Shown: in pieces, positions 8,817 through 18,593 of the stretch
How positions within the stretch are numbered: position 1 is the first letter of the stretch
How the letters are laid out: each line of letters begins with the position of its first letter
NCBI RefSeq assembly: GCF_009674665.1
Contig: NZ_WKJD01000018.1
Span: 1-64,000 of the forward strand
DNA length: 64,000 nt
Direction: 5' to 3'
From: Agromyces kandeliae
GTDB lineage: Bacteria; Actinomycetota; Actinomycetes; Actinomycetales; Microbacteriaceae
Position numbers and translations under genes: made by a program
Notes under the pieces: generated by a model
The model's input: the letters and a program-made list of their open reading frames with translations, nothing else
What the model was told of the DNA's origin: nothing
Database searches by the model: none

Positions 8817-9245
8817 ATGACGAACCTCATCTACTTCTCGAGCGTGTCGGGCAACACCGCGCGCTTCATCGAGAAGCTCGACCGGCCGGCGGCGCGCATC
8901 CCGCTCCATGCGAAGGATGCCGCGCTCGTCGCCGACGAGCCGTACGTGCTCGTCGTCCCCACCTACGGTGGCGGCGACGGCAAGGGCGCGGTGCCCAAGC
9001 AGGTCATCAGGTTCCTGAACGACCCGCAGAACCGCGGCCTCATCCGCGGCGTCATCGCCGCTGGGAACACCAACTTCGGTGCGGCCTACGGGCTCGCGGG
9101 CGACATCATCGCCGCGAAGTGCCACGTGCCGCACCTCTACCGCTTCGAAGTATTCGGAACACCAGACGACGTTCGCGCCGTCGACGAGGGATTGGACGCA
9201 TTTTGGTCAACGCAGCAGCAGGCGCCGCAGACGACAGTGGCGTAG
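8817..9245 (+). CDS. nrdI: Flavodoxin-like NrdI, class Ib RNR assembly protein
   Basis: The 142-residue flavoprotein begins with the FMN-binding loop YFSSVSGNT and contains [14 protein letters not shown] and [10 protein letters not shown], all diagnostic of NrdI. It supplies the oxidant used to build the dimanganese-tyrosyl radical cofactor of NrdF. The gene follows nrdH by 52 bp. Its 3' end overlaps the proposed TTG start of nrdE by 43 bp, which suggests coupled translation. Confidence 0.95.
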   Translation: MTNLIYFSSVSGNTARFIEKLDRPAARIPLHAKDAALVADEPYVLVVPTYGGGDGKGAVPKQVIRFLNDPQNRGLIRGVIAAGNTNFGAAYGLAGDIIAAKCHVPHLYRFEVFGTPDDVRAVDEGLDAFWSTQQQAPQTTVA

Positions 9246-11386
9246 CGGTCATCGACGCACCGCGCTCGAGCAACTCGGGGATGGACTACCACGCCCTGAA
9301 CGCGATGCTGAACCTCTACAGCGCCGACGGGAAGATCCAGTTCGAGAAGGACAAGGAGGCGGCGCGGGAGTACTTCCTGCAGCACGTCAACCAGAACACG
9401 GTCTTCTTCCACTCGCTGAAGGAGCGCCTCGACTACCTCGTCGAGAAGGAGTACTACGAGCCCGAGACGCTCGGCATGTACTCGTTCGAGTTCATCCAGA
9501 AGCTCAACGACCTGGCGTACTCGAAGAAGTTCCGCTTCGAGACGTTCCTCGGCGCGTTCAAGTACTACACGAGCTACACGCTGAAGACCTTCGACGGCAA
9601 GCGGTACCTCGAGCGCTTCGAAGACCGGGTCGTCATGACCGCGCTCGGCCTCGCGCAGGGCGACGAGCAGCTCGCGACCGATCTCGTGGAGGAGATCATC
9701 GCGGGGCGCTTCCAGCCGGCGACGCCGACGTTCCTCAACACGGGCAAGGCGCAGCGCGGCGAGCTCGTCTCGTGCTTCCTGCTCCGCATCGAAGACAACA
9801 TGGAGTCGATCTCCCGCGGCATCAACTCGTCGCTGCAGCTGTCGAAGCGCGGCGGCGGCGTGGCGCTCCTGCTCTCGAACATCCGCGAGTCGGGTGCGCC
9901 GATCAAGCAGATCGAGAACCAGTCGTCGGGCATCATCCCCGTGATGAAGCTCCTGGAGGACTCGTTCTCGTACGCCAACCAGCTCGGTGCACGCCAGGGC
10001 GCGGGTGCCGTGTACCTGTCGGCGCACCACCCCGACATCATGCGGTTCCTCGACACCAAGCGCGAGAACGCCGACGAGAAGATCCGCATCAAGACGCTCT
10101 CCCTCGGCGTCGTCGTGCCCGATATCACGTTCGAGCTCGCGAAGAACAACGAGGACATGTACCTCTTCTCGCCGTACGACGTCGAGCGCGTCTACGGCAA
10201 GCCGTTCGGCGACGTGCCGATCACCGAGAACTACCGCGCGATGGTCGACGACCCGCGCATCAAGAAGACGAAGATCAACGCGCGCGAGTTCTTCCAGACG
10301 ATCGCCGAGATCCAGTTCGAGTCGGGCTACCCCTACATCGTGTTCGAGGACACGGTGAACAAGGCCAACCCGATCAAGGGCCGGATCAACATGTCGAACC
10401 TGTGCTCCGAGATCCTCCAGGTCAACACGCCGACGACCTACAACGAAGACCTGTCGTACGCCCAGATCGGCAAGGACATCTCGTGCAACCTCGGGTCGAT
10501 GAACATCGCGCTGTCGATGGACTCGCCCGATCTTGGCAAGACGGTCGAGACGGCCATCCGCGGGCTCACCGCCGTCTCGAACATGTCGCACATCTCGTCG
10601 GTGCGGTCCGTCGAAGACGGCAACGACAAGTCGCACGCCATCGGCCTCGGCCAGATGAACCTGCACGGCTACCTCGCCCGCGAGCGCATCCACTACGGCA
10701 GCGAAGAGGGCATCGACTTCACGAACATCTACTTCTACACGGTGCTCTTCCACGCGCTGCGCGCGTCGAACCGGATCGCGATCGAGCGCGGCGAGGCCTT
10801 CGACGGCTTCGCCGAGTCGAAGTACGCGTCGGGCGAGTTCTTCGACAAGTACACGGATGCCGCGTGGGTGCCCCAGACGGCTCGGGTCATCGAGCTGTTC
10901 GCCGACGCCGGCGTGCACATCCCGACGCAGCACGACTGGCAGGAGCTGAAGGCCTCCATCCAGGAGCACGGCATCTACAACCAGAACCTGCAGGCGGTGC
11001 CGCCGACCGGCTCGATCTCGTACATCAACAACTCGACGTCGTCGATCCACCCGATCGCGTCGAAGATCGAGATCCGCAAGGAAGGCAAGCTCGGCCGCGT
11101 CTACTACCCGGCGCCGTTCATGACGAACGACAACCTCGAGTACTACGAGGACGCGTACGAGATCGGCTACGAGAAGGTCATCGACACCTACGCCGCGGCG
11201 ACGCAGCACGTCGACCAGGGTCTCTCGCTCACGCTGTTCTTCAAGGACACCGCGACGACCCGCGACATCAACAAGGCCCAGATCTACGCGTGGCGCAAGG
11301 GCATCAAGACGATCTACTACATCCGGCTGCGTCAGCTCGCGCTCGAAGGAACGAACATGTCCGAGTGCGTCTCGTGCATGCTTTGA
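9203..11386 (+). CDS. nrdE: Class Ib ribonucleoside-diphosphate reductase alpha subunit
   Basis: This 727-residue catalytic subunit carries [12 protein letters not shown] at the N-terminus, the [10 protein letters not shown] and VSCFLL active-site cysteine segments, NLCSEILQ with its radical-transfer cysteine, and the terminal redox tail CVSCML. I chose TTG 9203 because it gives a 26-residue leader before DYHALN, much like mycobacterial NrdE. An ATG at 9281 (701 residues) is the alternative. The enzyme reduces ribonucleoside diphosphates to supply DNA precursors and works with NrdF. Confidence 0.93.
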   Translation: MVNAAAGAADDSGVAVIDAPRSSNSGMDYHALNAMLNLYSADGKIQFEKDKEAAREYFLQHVNQNTVFFHSLKERLDYLVEKEYYEPETLGMYSFEFIQKLNDLAYSKKFRFETFLGAFKYYTSYTLKTFDGKRYLERFEDRVVMTALGLAQGDEQLATDLVEEIIAGRFQPATPTFLNTGKAQRGELVSCFLLRIEDNMESISRGINSSLQLSKRGGGVALLLSNIRESGAPIKQIENQSSGIIPVMKLLEDSFSYANQLGARQGAGAVYLSAHHPDIMRFLDTKRENADEKIRIKTLSLGVVVPDITFELAKNNEDMYLFSPYDVERVYGKPFGDVPITENYRAMVDDPRIKKTKINAREFFQTIAEIQFESGYPYIVFEDTVNKANPIKGRINMSNLCSEILQVNTPTTYNEDLSYAQIGKDISCNLGSMNIALSMDSPDLGKTVETAIRGLTAVSNMSHISSVRSVEDGNDKSHAIGLGQMNLHGYLARERIHYGSEEGIDFTNIYFYTVLFHALRASNRIAIERGEAFDGFAESKYASGEFFDKYTDAAWVPQTARVIELFADAGVHIPTQHDWQELKASIQEHGIYNQNLQAVPPTGSISYINNSTSSIHPIASKIEIRKEGKLGRVYYPAPFMTNDNLEYYEDAYEIGYEKVIDTYAAATQHVDQGLSLTLFFKDTATTRDINKAQIYAWRKGIKTIYYIRLRQLALEGTNMSECVSCML

Positions 11387-11411
11387 TGAGCATTTCTCAC
11401 ATTACGGATGA

Positions 11412-12452
<1,041 letters not shown>

Positions 12453-12804
12453 TGCATTGTGAGACGTCACGATAGTTGACCCATTGGGTACATCGAGATT
12501 GCGCTAGTTGGGACTTCTTGATCCTTTGGAAGGTTCTCGAGTCAGCGGACGGCCGAAGCGAGATCACGGCTGGGGTGCTCGAAAGGGTCGCACGTCGGGG
12601 TGCGGGCGAACTCGCGAGTTGATGACCGAGCGCATGGAGCTCAGCGATGCTGAGCGCGGGAAGCGAACTGTCCGCTAGTCGACGGTCCGAAGTTGGCGAC
12701 GCTCCGGCGAGCATGTGACAGGGCCTCTACTCGTCGACGGGGACGCGAGCGGTTGAGCCTCTCAATGCTGACGCGGCAGCCGCACTATTGATGGGATCGA
12801 CTAA
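12453..12804. other. Junction region at the left edge of a lower-GC island
   Basis: No gene is supported in these 352 bp. Immediately after nrdF, 12457-12490 reads gtgagacgtcacgatagttg then acccattgggtaca. By eye this resembles the terminal sequence of some IS481-type insertion elements, but no transposase is present. Base composition drops from here on. Confidence 0.5.
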
Positions 12805-13617
12805 ATGCGTACCTATTCCTCAACTCAAGACGAGCGACGCGCAGTGGCTGATTGCCTCACCGCTCTGGTGTCTGCGAGCAAGACAGTCCAGCGCGCAATG
12901 CGCGGGACGTCGCCGCGGGGAGTCATTGCGCTCGATCCGACAAGGGAGATCAACGCCGCGGTGCGCTTGATCGCGCTTCACCAGTCCGTGGCGACGGACC
13001 ACTTGGCGTCCTTCGCCGGATTGCTGACACTCCCCGGTTCGCACGGGCCAAGTCTCGCGACGCTCGACCGAAGCCTCTTGGAAACTTGGGCGCGCGCCTG
13101 GTGGGTGATGGATGCTCCGACGTCAACGCGAGCCGAGTACCGTGCGAGAGCCATGGTCGTGGCGGAGCTCGAAGCCGGCGCGGCGCGAGGCATCCAGATG
13201 CTGTCCACGGAGCCTATTGGCGTCGCCATTCAGCGGGCGATGCGTGAGCGGGACGAAATCAGAGTCGTTGTACGTGAGAAGGTGCCTCGGCCCACAGCCC
13301 TCGCGAAGCAAATGCTGCAGCAGATCGGCTCACCCGCGGGGGAGGCCGCCGCCATCTACTCGCACCTGTCGGGTGTTGCTCATGGCGAATCGGTCTTCAC
13401 GGAATCGCTGAGCGAGAGGCCCGGCGGACCGGACTTCCCAGAGATCGCCTTACCCAGTGACAACCTTGCGAAGTACTGCACGACTGTATTCGGGGTGACC
13501 GTCATCGGCACGTCGCAGCTGATCCGAGTTTGGCAGTTGCCCGCCGCGGTTGGTGACGCCTTCGCACAGGCGACAGCAGATGTCGCGAGCATGCTAAGGA
13601 CAGCAGAAAGCGGATGA
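12805..13617 (+). CDS. Hypothetical protein, HEPN-like (DUF5677-like) helical protein
   Basis: This 270-residue, almost entirely helical protein has no signal peptide or membrane segment. Late in the chain, IYSHLSGVAHGES resembles the His-containing last helix of HEPN/DUF5677-type proteins. Earlier, LDRSLLETWARAWWVMD resembles their conserved aromatic helix. I cannot see a full R-x4-6-H catalytic motif, so it may be a non-catalytic HEPN relative. It is the first gene of the low-GC island next to a PIN-like nuclease and a DUF262/HEPN pair. A defence or toxin role is inferred from that context only. Confidence 0.6.
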   Translation: MRTYSSTQDERRAVADCLTALVSASKTVQRAMRGTSPRGVIALDPTREINAAVRLIALHQSVATDHLASFAGLLTLPGSHGPSLATLDRSLLETWARAWWVMDAPTSTRAEYRARAMVVAELEAGAARGIQMLSTEPIGVAIQRAMRERDEIRVVVREKVPRPTALAKQMLQQIGSPAGEAAAIYSHLSGVAHGESVFTESLSERPGGPDFPEIALPSDNLAKYCTTVFGVTVIGTSQLIRVWQLPAAVGDAFAQATADVASMLRTAESG

Positions 13618-13977
13618 ACTGAATCTGTCGCGGCGCCGGCCGTCATGCGGCTGGCGCTACGAGTACGTCCGCGCCACGTCCGGCCCGGCGCAGTCAGCTC
13701 GGTACCAGCGGCTAACGCTGGTGTAGACCCTGCCCCAGTTTCCCAATCCGCCAAATTCCACCATGTGCGCTCATCCGAACCGCCAAGGAGTCCAGCCGCG
13801 TGCGACCGTCGACCTGCGGCCAGCCGATCGCCTTCGCCCATGGGAACAGCGGGCCGATCACCGCTCGGACTCATCAGAGATGACATCGGGCGACACGACA
13901 TCAAGACTCACCCACGAAGTCACTGCCTCCTTTAGCAACACGGTCTATCGCGGCCGTTGAATGCGAGAATCGGGCTC
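13618..13977. other. Intergenic region inside the island
   Basis: I find no convincing gene on either strand in these 360 bp. Several short frames are open, but none resembles a known protein. A small perfect hairpin, accagcg-gctaa-cgctggt at 13704-13722, may act as a terminator for the preceding gene. Confidence 0.5.
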
Positions 13978-14946
13978 GTGGTTCGTCGCCTGATGCTCGA
14001 CAACAATATCTGGACTTTTCTCGTCAACGCCGATGCCGTCGAGGCCCTGCAGCTCGAGGCTTGGAGCAGGCGCGTTGAAGTCGTAGTGCCACCGGCGATC
14101 GTGATCGAGGCTTTACAGGCCCATCCACAGTCTGAAGAGGGTCAGGAGGCGAAGCTTCGTCGCATAGCGGCGATGACTAGCGCAGCATGGGTGCGTCTCA
14201 TGCCGGAGGCCTATAAGGAAGCAAATGAGGTTCGCGGCGAAGTCGAGCGCCTCCGCCCGGAGTGGATCAACCCGCGCCCTCGCCTCGCGAGTTGGAACCA
14301 TCACAGGAAGGACTGGCAGTCGGGTTGGTGGGACTTCGTCCGCAAAACCCCGGAGGAAGCCGCACGAATCCACGGAGAGTTATCGGACGCTAGGGTGACG
14401 CGCGCTCGCGCAGACGCCCGTCAGGCGCGCGAGGAGGCGAGGGCCACGGGAACTACGTTCGAGCGCGTTTCGTTCGCCGAGGCAGTGATGCTCGTCGGCG
14501 AAGAGCCTGGCTGGAGCAGCGATCCCTTCGATGCCTGGCGTGGGGAAGCCATGAACCGTTGGTATGCCGCGCTCAAACAAAGTGGCCCCGACCATGACTG
14601 GCTTGCGCCGTGGCTCAATGAGCAAGCGAGCGATCGAGGCCATTGGACACGGTTCTGGACTCGTGAAGTGGACCGCGATCGCGTCCCGCTGAATTGGCTT
14701 CGGTGGGCCTTCGGACGTGTCCAATCGACCCTCTCCACCAACGACGGCACACCCGTCGACAATCAGATTGCTACCTATCTCCCCGAGGCAGATGTCTTCT
14801 TGACGGCAGACAAGCGGTTCGCGGCCTGCATTCGCGCTGTGGCTCCGCACTCGCCGGTGACGCTCGCCCGCGTGATCACCGTTCCCGCCAATCAGCCCGC
14901 CGTACATGAGACGTTCGCCCAGCTCGCTGACCTGGCCGACGCCTGA
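13978..14946 (+). CDS. PIN-like nuclease domain protein with a large helical insert
   Basis: The ends of this 322-residue protein look like one split PIN domain. LMLDNNIWTFLV (Asp8) and VVPPAIVIEAL (Glu44) lie near the N-terminus, and VDNQIATYL (Asp261) with DVFLTADKRFA (Asp278) near the C-terminus, giving the four acidic metal-binding residues of PIN RNases. About 190 residues, rich in Trp, Arg and Glu, separate the halves. The GTG at 13978 is preferred because the first Asp then sits at the usual position. TTG 13957 is the alternative, and neither has a strong ribosome site. Codons are less G/C-biased than in the core genes. A toxin- or defence-type RNase is likely by family. Confidence 0.65.
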   Translation: MVRRLMLDNNIWTFLVNADAVEALQLEAWSRRVEVVVPPAIVIEALQAHPQSEEGQEAKLRRIAAMTSAAWVRLMPEAYKEANEVRGEVERLRPEWINPRPRLASWNHHRKDWQSGWWDFVRKTPEEAARIHGELSDARVTRARADARQAREEARATGTTFERVSFAEAVMLVGEEPGWSSDPFDAWRGEAMNRWYAALKQSGPDHDWLAPWLNEQASDRGHWTRFWTREVDRDRVPLNWLRWAFGRVQSTLSTNDGTPVDNQIATYLPEADVFLTADKRFAACIRAVAPHSPVTLARVITVPANQPAVHETFAQLADLADA

Positions 14947-15212
14947 CTCACGGTGCACGCTTCCCAATCCCCATCTCGGCGCCTCATCTCGATCCAGTCA
15001 ACCCGCCGACTCTGAGATCCAACTCGTAAACGATATGGGCAGCAGCGCGAGGCTGGTTGTGGTCTGCGAAATAGATCCACCTTGTCGTTCCAAGTTCGCA
15101 CTCCCAGGCGAAGTACCGGCATGGTGTGCGCCCGCCGCGCAGCGTTTCGCTCTCGGAGCTTCACTCCACTGCTCGGACCGCTAGATTCGAGGAACGCATC
15201 GGGAAGGACAAC

Positions 15213-16382
15213 ATGACCACGTCGGAATACGAAGCCGAGCACTCCGTCGCGGACGAAACAGCCCCGACCAATCCGTTGGACGGTCCCGACGACAGCGACG
15301 ACACCGAGCAAGCGGAGCCACTGGCAATCGCACCCGACGAACGCAAGCTCGTGACCCAGCCCTACGACCTCGGCGTGCGTTCCATCCGTGAGGACATCAG
15401 GAGTGGGCGAATAAGCCTCAATATTGCGTATCAACGCAAGTATGTGTGGGACAGCGGTAAGGCGTCGCGTCTGATCGAGTCGCTGCTGCTAAATGTGCCA
15501 ATTCCAGTCTGCTACTTCGCTGAGGATGAGGAAGGTGTCTACGAGGTCATAGACGGCCTGCAGCGGCTCACCACCATTCGGAAGTTCTTAGACGATGAAT
15601 TTGCGCTTACTGGTGTATCGGTGCTTTCGGAACTCAACGGCGACAAGTTTTCTGATCTTGCTCCGAAGGATCAGCGCCGACTAGAAAGTCGAACAATTCG
15701 TTGCATCGTCATTACCGCTGACAGTCATCCCGACATCAAATTTGATGTGTTCGAACGCCTCAATACCGGCGCGGCAAGCCTAACTGCGCAGGAGCTCCGC
15801 AACTCTGTCTACCGCGGGCCTTTCAACAACTCCCTAAAAGCGCTCGCGCAGGAGTCCTACTTCACCGAGCTGCTTGGCAGCTTCAACAACAAGCGAATGG
15901 GTCATGAGGAACTCGTTCTGCGCTTCTTTGCCCTGGTCAATGGGATTGCGTCTTATCGTCCACCATTGCGTCAGTTGCTCAATCAGTATATGCGCACTCA
16001 TCGAAAGGACCCTATCCTCGATGAGGAGGCTGACCGCTTCGAGAGTGTGTGTAGGACCGTCAAGGATGTATTCGGGGATCGCCCTTTCATGGCCCAAGGT
16101 TCTCAGAACCCCGTAAATAAGGCATTGTTTGATGCAGTCATGGTGTCGGTCGCCTATAGCGACCATCGCGCGCTGATTCAAAATCGTGAGTCGGCTCGTG
16201 CGGCTCTTGAACTCTTGTCGTCCGAGGAGCGGTTTCAGCTCTCTATTGGAAGGGCAACTGCTGACCGCTCGCGGGTCCTCTATCGCGTCGCCGCGCTCAG
16301 CGAACGCCTACGCGAGGCTGGCGTTCCGACGACGCTTTCGACCAATCTCCTAGAAGAAGGCTTGTCTCCTCGTGGCGCTTGA
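15213..16382 (+). CDS. DUF262 (GmrSD N-terminal-like) protein
   Basis: The 389-residue protein has a disordered acidic leader (residues 1-45), then the DUF262/ParB-like signatures: AYQRKYVWD (residues 72-80), VIDGLQRLTTI (the DGxQR motif at 114-118) and FERLNTGAASLTAQELRN. DUF262 is the NTP-using domain of GmrSD-type restriction enzymes and of several phage-defence proteins. The DUF1524 HNH nuclease half that usually follows is absent. Its stop overlaps the downstream HEPN gene by 11 bp, so the two are translationally coupled. ATG 15213 has gggaagga five to twelve bases upstream. GC content is much lower than in flanking core genes. Confidence 0.85.
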   Translation: MTTSEYEAEHSVADETAPTNPLDGPDDSDDTEQAEPLAIAPDERKLVTQPYDLGVRSIREDIRSGRISLNIAYQRKYVWDSGKASRLIESLLLNVPIPVCYFAEDEEGVYEVIDGLQRLTTIRKFLDDEFALTGVSVLSELNGDKFSDLAPKDQRRLESRTIRCIVITADSHPDIKFDVFERLNTGAASLTAQELRNSVYRGPFNNSLKALAQESYFTELLGSFNNKRMGHEELVLRFFALVNGIASYRPPLRQLLNQYMRTHRKDPILDEEADRFESVCRTVKDVFGDRPFMAQGSQNPVNKALFDAVMVSVAYSDHRALIQNRESARAALELLSSEERFQLSIGRATADRSRVLYRVAALSERLREAGVPTTLSTNLLEEGLSPRGA

Positions 16383-17058
16383 CGTTTTCGCGGACGGCAC
16401 CACCGAGGTTGAACTGTTGCGCCAATTGGCCATCGATGCCGAGAGGCAGGGATCCGCCGAACAGACGAATGCGCTGTGTCGCGCGGCCGTGGTTCTCGTG
16501 GTTAGCCATTTTGAGGCGTATCTGAAGACGCTCGCCGAGGAATACGTTGATGCAGTCGGTACAGGTGAAATCGCATCGAGCCGTCTCCCGCGCGGCTTGA
16601 GGGAGGTGCACACCTTGCCGAAGCTGGAATCCATCCTCGCGGCGCGCGATGACGAACAGCGGGCATCATTGCTCAAGCGCCTGGGCACCGTCGCAGCTCT
16701 TTGGAACGATAACGCCAAGCCTCCGAAAGGTGCTCTGCAGGCCACCACGTTCGCGAGATTAGTTACCAGCGCAAAAGCTTCGGTCATCAACGACATCTTC
16801 GCGCGTATGGGAAATGCGGGAAACGTGTGTGATGGCGATATCGAGATGGTTGACGATACCGGCGACGTTCAGACGGCGAGCGTTGAATTGAGCCTGCGCG
16901 ACATCGTCGACTGCCGCAACGACATCGCGCACGGGAAAGCGGAGCGAAAACCCACGCCGGATGACGTCGGCCGCTATCTTCACTTCTTGCGGACCTTCGC
17001 GGAGCGGCTTCAACGGAAAGCTGCCGCGCTGTCAGTCCAAGTTGTCTCCTCTGAATAG
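16372..17058 (+). CDS. HEPN-domain RNase-like protein (MAE_28990/MAE_18760 type)
   Basis: This 228-residue helical protein begins with GTG inside the DUF262 gene. The N-terminal helix CRAAVVLVVSHFEAYLKTL and the late catalytic-type motif R182-N-D-I-A-H187 (RNDIAHG) give the R-x4-6-H signature of HEPN ribonucleases. They place it near the RiboL-PSP/MAE_28990 group known from toxin and defence loci. Overlap with the DUF262 gene suggests one functional unit in which DUF262 senses or restrains and HEPN cleaves RNA. That mechanism is inference. The family assignment is fairly firm because both conserved helices are present. Confidence 0.78.
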   Translation: MALDVFADGTTEVELLRQLAIDAERQGSAEQTNALCRAAVVLVVSHFEAYLKTLAEEYVDAVGTGEIASSRLPRGLREVHTLPKLESILAARDDEQRASLLKRLGTVAALWNDNAKPPKGALQATTFARLVTSAKASVINDIFARMGNAGNVCDGDIEMVDDTGDVQTASVELSLRDIVDCRNDIAHGKAERKPTPDDVGRYLHFLRTFAERLQRKAAALSVQVVSSE

Positions 17059-17190
17059 CAGGGCCTGAGCATCTCACAGCGGACTACGCGACTACCTTCG
17101 GGCAGGCCTCAGGACGCAATGGATCTCGCTTGTCGGCTGTCGGCCGGTCAGGGATGCTGGATGACTCCGAACAGCTGGGCATCGGTGCGA

Positions 17191-17256
17191 TTCGGGTACG
17201 GCTCCACCGAGGCGTTCGGTCGCGCGTTCCGACTGCGGCGGCGCCGGGCCGGGCGC
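17191..17256 (+). pseudogene. Possible AraC-family HTH relic
   Basis: The frame reads FGYGSTEAFGRAFRLRRRRA, close to the second recognition-helix region of AraC-type regulators (typically GYGS-x-AF-x-RAFR). The similarity stops after RAFR, and no other AraC sequence is visible nearby. It is probably a decayed fragment, but a chance match over about 14 residues cannot be excluded. Confidence 0.4.
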
Positions 17257-17555
17257 CCAAACGGTGAACCCTGCGTAGGCAACCGCCGCTCGGGCTATTC
17301 CAGGATGGACATCCGCTACCGGCGGACGTCGCCGCAGCGAGGGACGAGCGGCACCAAGGTCTGAAAGCGCCCGGCGACACCGAATCGGCGGGACTGATGC
17401 TAGTGAGCGCGGATGTGGATCCAGACACACCGGGGTTCGTGCGCGGTCGCCCGGTCGTGAGAGGCGAAGGTGGAAGAAGGCTGGCGACGTGAGCAGCGAC
17501 GGTTGCGAGTAGAGATTCCCGCCGAACCCATGGAAGCTGGCGCTTAGACTTCGCT

Positions 17556-17582
17556 GTCGCCTCCGACGATGTCGGAGGCGAC
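17556..17582 (+). repeat. Perfect 12-bp inverted repeat with 3-nt loop
   Basis: gtcgcctccgac (17556-17567) and gtcggaggcgac (17571-17582) form a perfect stem around gat. It could be a terminator or the trace of a recombination site, 43 bp before the truncated oxidoreductase copy. Confidence 0.7.
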
Positions 17583-17625
17583 GTGCACGAGTGCGGGTAC
17601 CGCCCCCGCGGACTACCGTGAGGGT

Positions 17626-18510
17626 GTGTCCGCTCCTGCGACCGACGCGATTGACGCACGGGCCGCTCACGCTGACGGCGTGGAGCGCCTGCTGGCGAGC
17701 TACCGGGCGCTGCCCGCCACGGCGACGGTGCGGCTGGCCAAGCCGACGTCGAACCTGTTCCGGTCGCGCGACCGGGTCGAGGCGCGGGGCCTGGACACGT
17801 CGGGGCTGACGCAGGTCATCGCGGTCGACGCGGAGGCGCGGACCGCCGACGTGGGCGGCATGTGCACATTCGAGGATCTCGTCGCGGCGACGCTGCCGCA
17901 CGGGTTGGCGCCGCTGGTCGTGCCGCAGCTGAAGACCATCACCCTCGGTGGCGCGGTGACGGGCCTCGGGATCGAGTCGACGTCGTTCCGCAACGGGCTG
18001 CCGCACGAGTCGGTGCTCGAGCTCGACATCCTCACCGGCGCCGGCGAGATCGTGACCGCGTCGCCTACGGAGCACGCCGACCTGTTCCGCGCGTTCCCGA
18101 ACTCGTACGGCACGCTCGGCTACGCGGTGCGGCTGCGCATCGAGTTGGAGCCGGTCGAGCCGTTCGTCGCGCTCACGCATCTGCGGTTCCACGCCATCGC
18201 CGACCTCATCGCCGCGATGGACCGCATCGTCGAGACCGGCGCCCTCGACGACGGCACCCGCGTCGACTACCTCGACGGGGTCGTCTTCAGCGCCGAGGAG
18301 AGCTACCTGTGCGTGGGCGTGCAGACCGCGGCATCCGGCCCCACCAGCGACTACACCGGACAGCGCATCTTCTACCGCTCCATCCAGCACGCGGAAGGCG
18401 CGACGCACGACCGGCTCACCATCCACGACTACCTGTGGCGATGGGACACCGACTGGTTCTGGTGCTCGCAGGCGTTCGGCGCGCAGCATCCACTCGTTCG
18501 CCGGCTCTGA
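17626..18510 (+). pseudogene. Truncated duplicate of the FAD-dependent BfaA-type oxidoreductase
   Basis: Residues 1-294 are about 95% identical to the first 294 residues of the intact gene at 22499, with no gap in 882 bp. After the shared bases ggctctg the sequences part: this copy meets tga, while the intact copy continues with Trp-Pro-Arg-Arg for another 169 residues. The FAD-binding domain (AKPTSNLFR, GGAVTGLGIESTSF) is complete, but the C-terminal substrate/cap domain is lost. Whether the stub is expressed is unknown. The close identity means the duplication is recent or is kept alike by gene conversion. Confidence 0.85.
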
Positions 18511-18593
18511 CGGAAGTCGATTGCGGTATTCCGGAATCGCCCCTTCCAGACCACGGCATCGCCAGTTGCGCCGAAGTGCGGGACGATGGCGGC

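Larger units (their letters stand above)
17059..17625. other. Scarred region at the right edge of the island
   Basis: No intact gene is supported in these 567 bp. It contains a short AraC-like relic (17191-17256) and a perfect 12-bp hairpin at 17556-17582, directly before the truncated bfaA copy. GC content climbs back toward the chromosomal level. Confidence 0.6.

Noticed and set aside
13618-13977. A tRNA or small gene in the island gap
   Set aside because: No cloverleaf with a GTTCRA-type T arm can be drawn, and open frames on both strands have no recognisable protein similarity.
12453-17058. An intact prophage or integrative element
   Set aside because: There is no integrase, transposase, phage structural gene or clear flanking direct repeat, so the region is only called an island.
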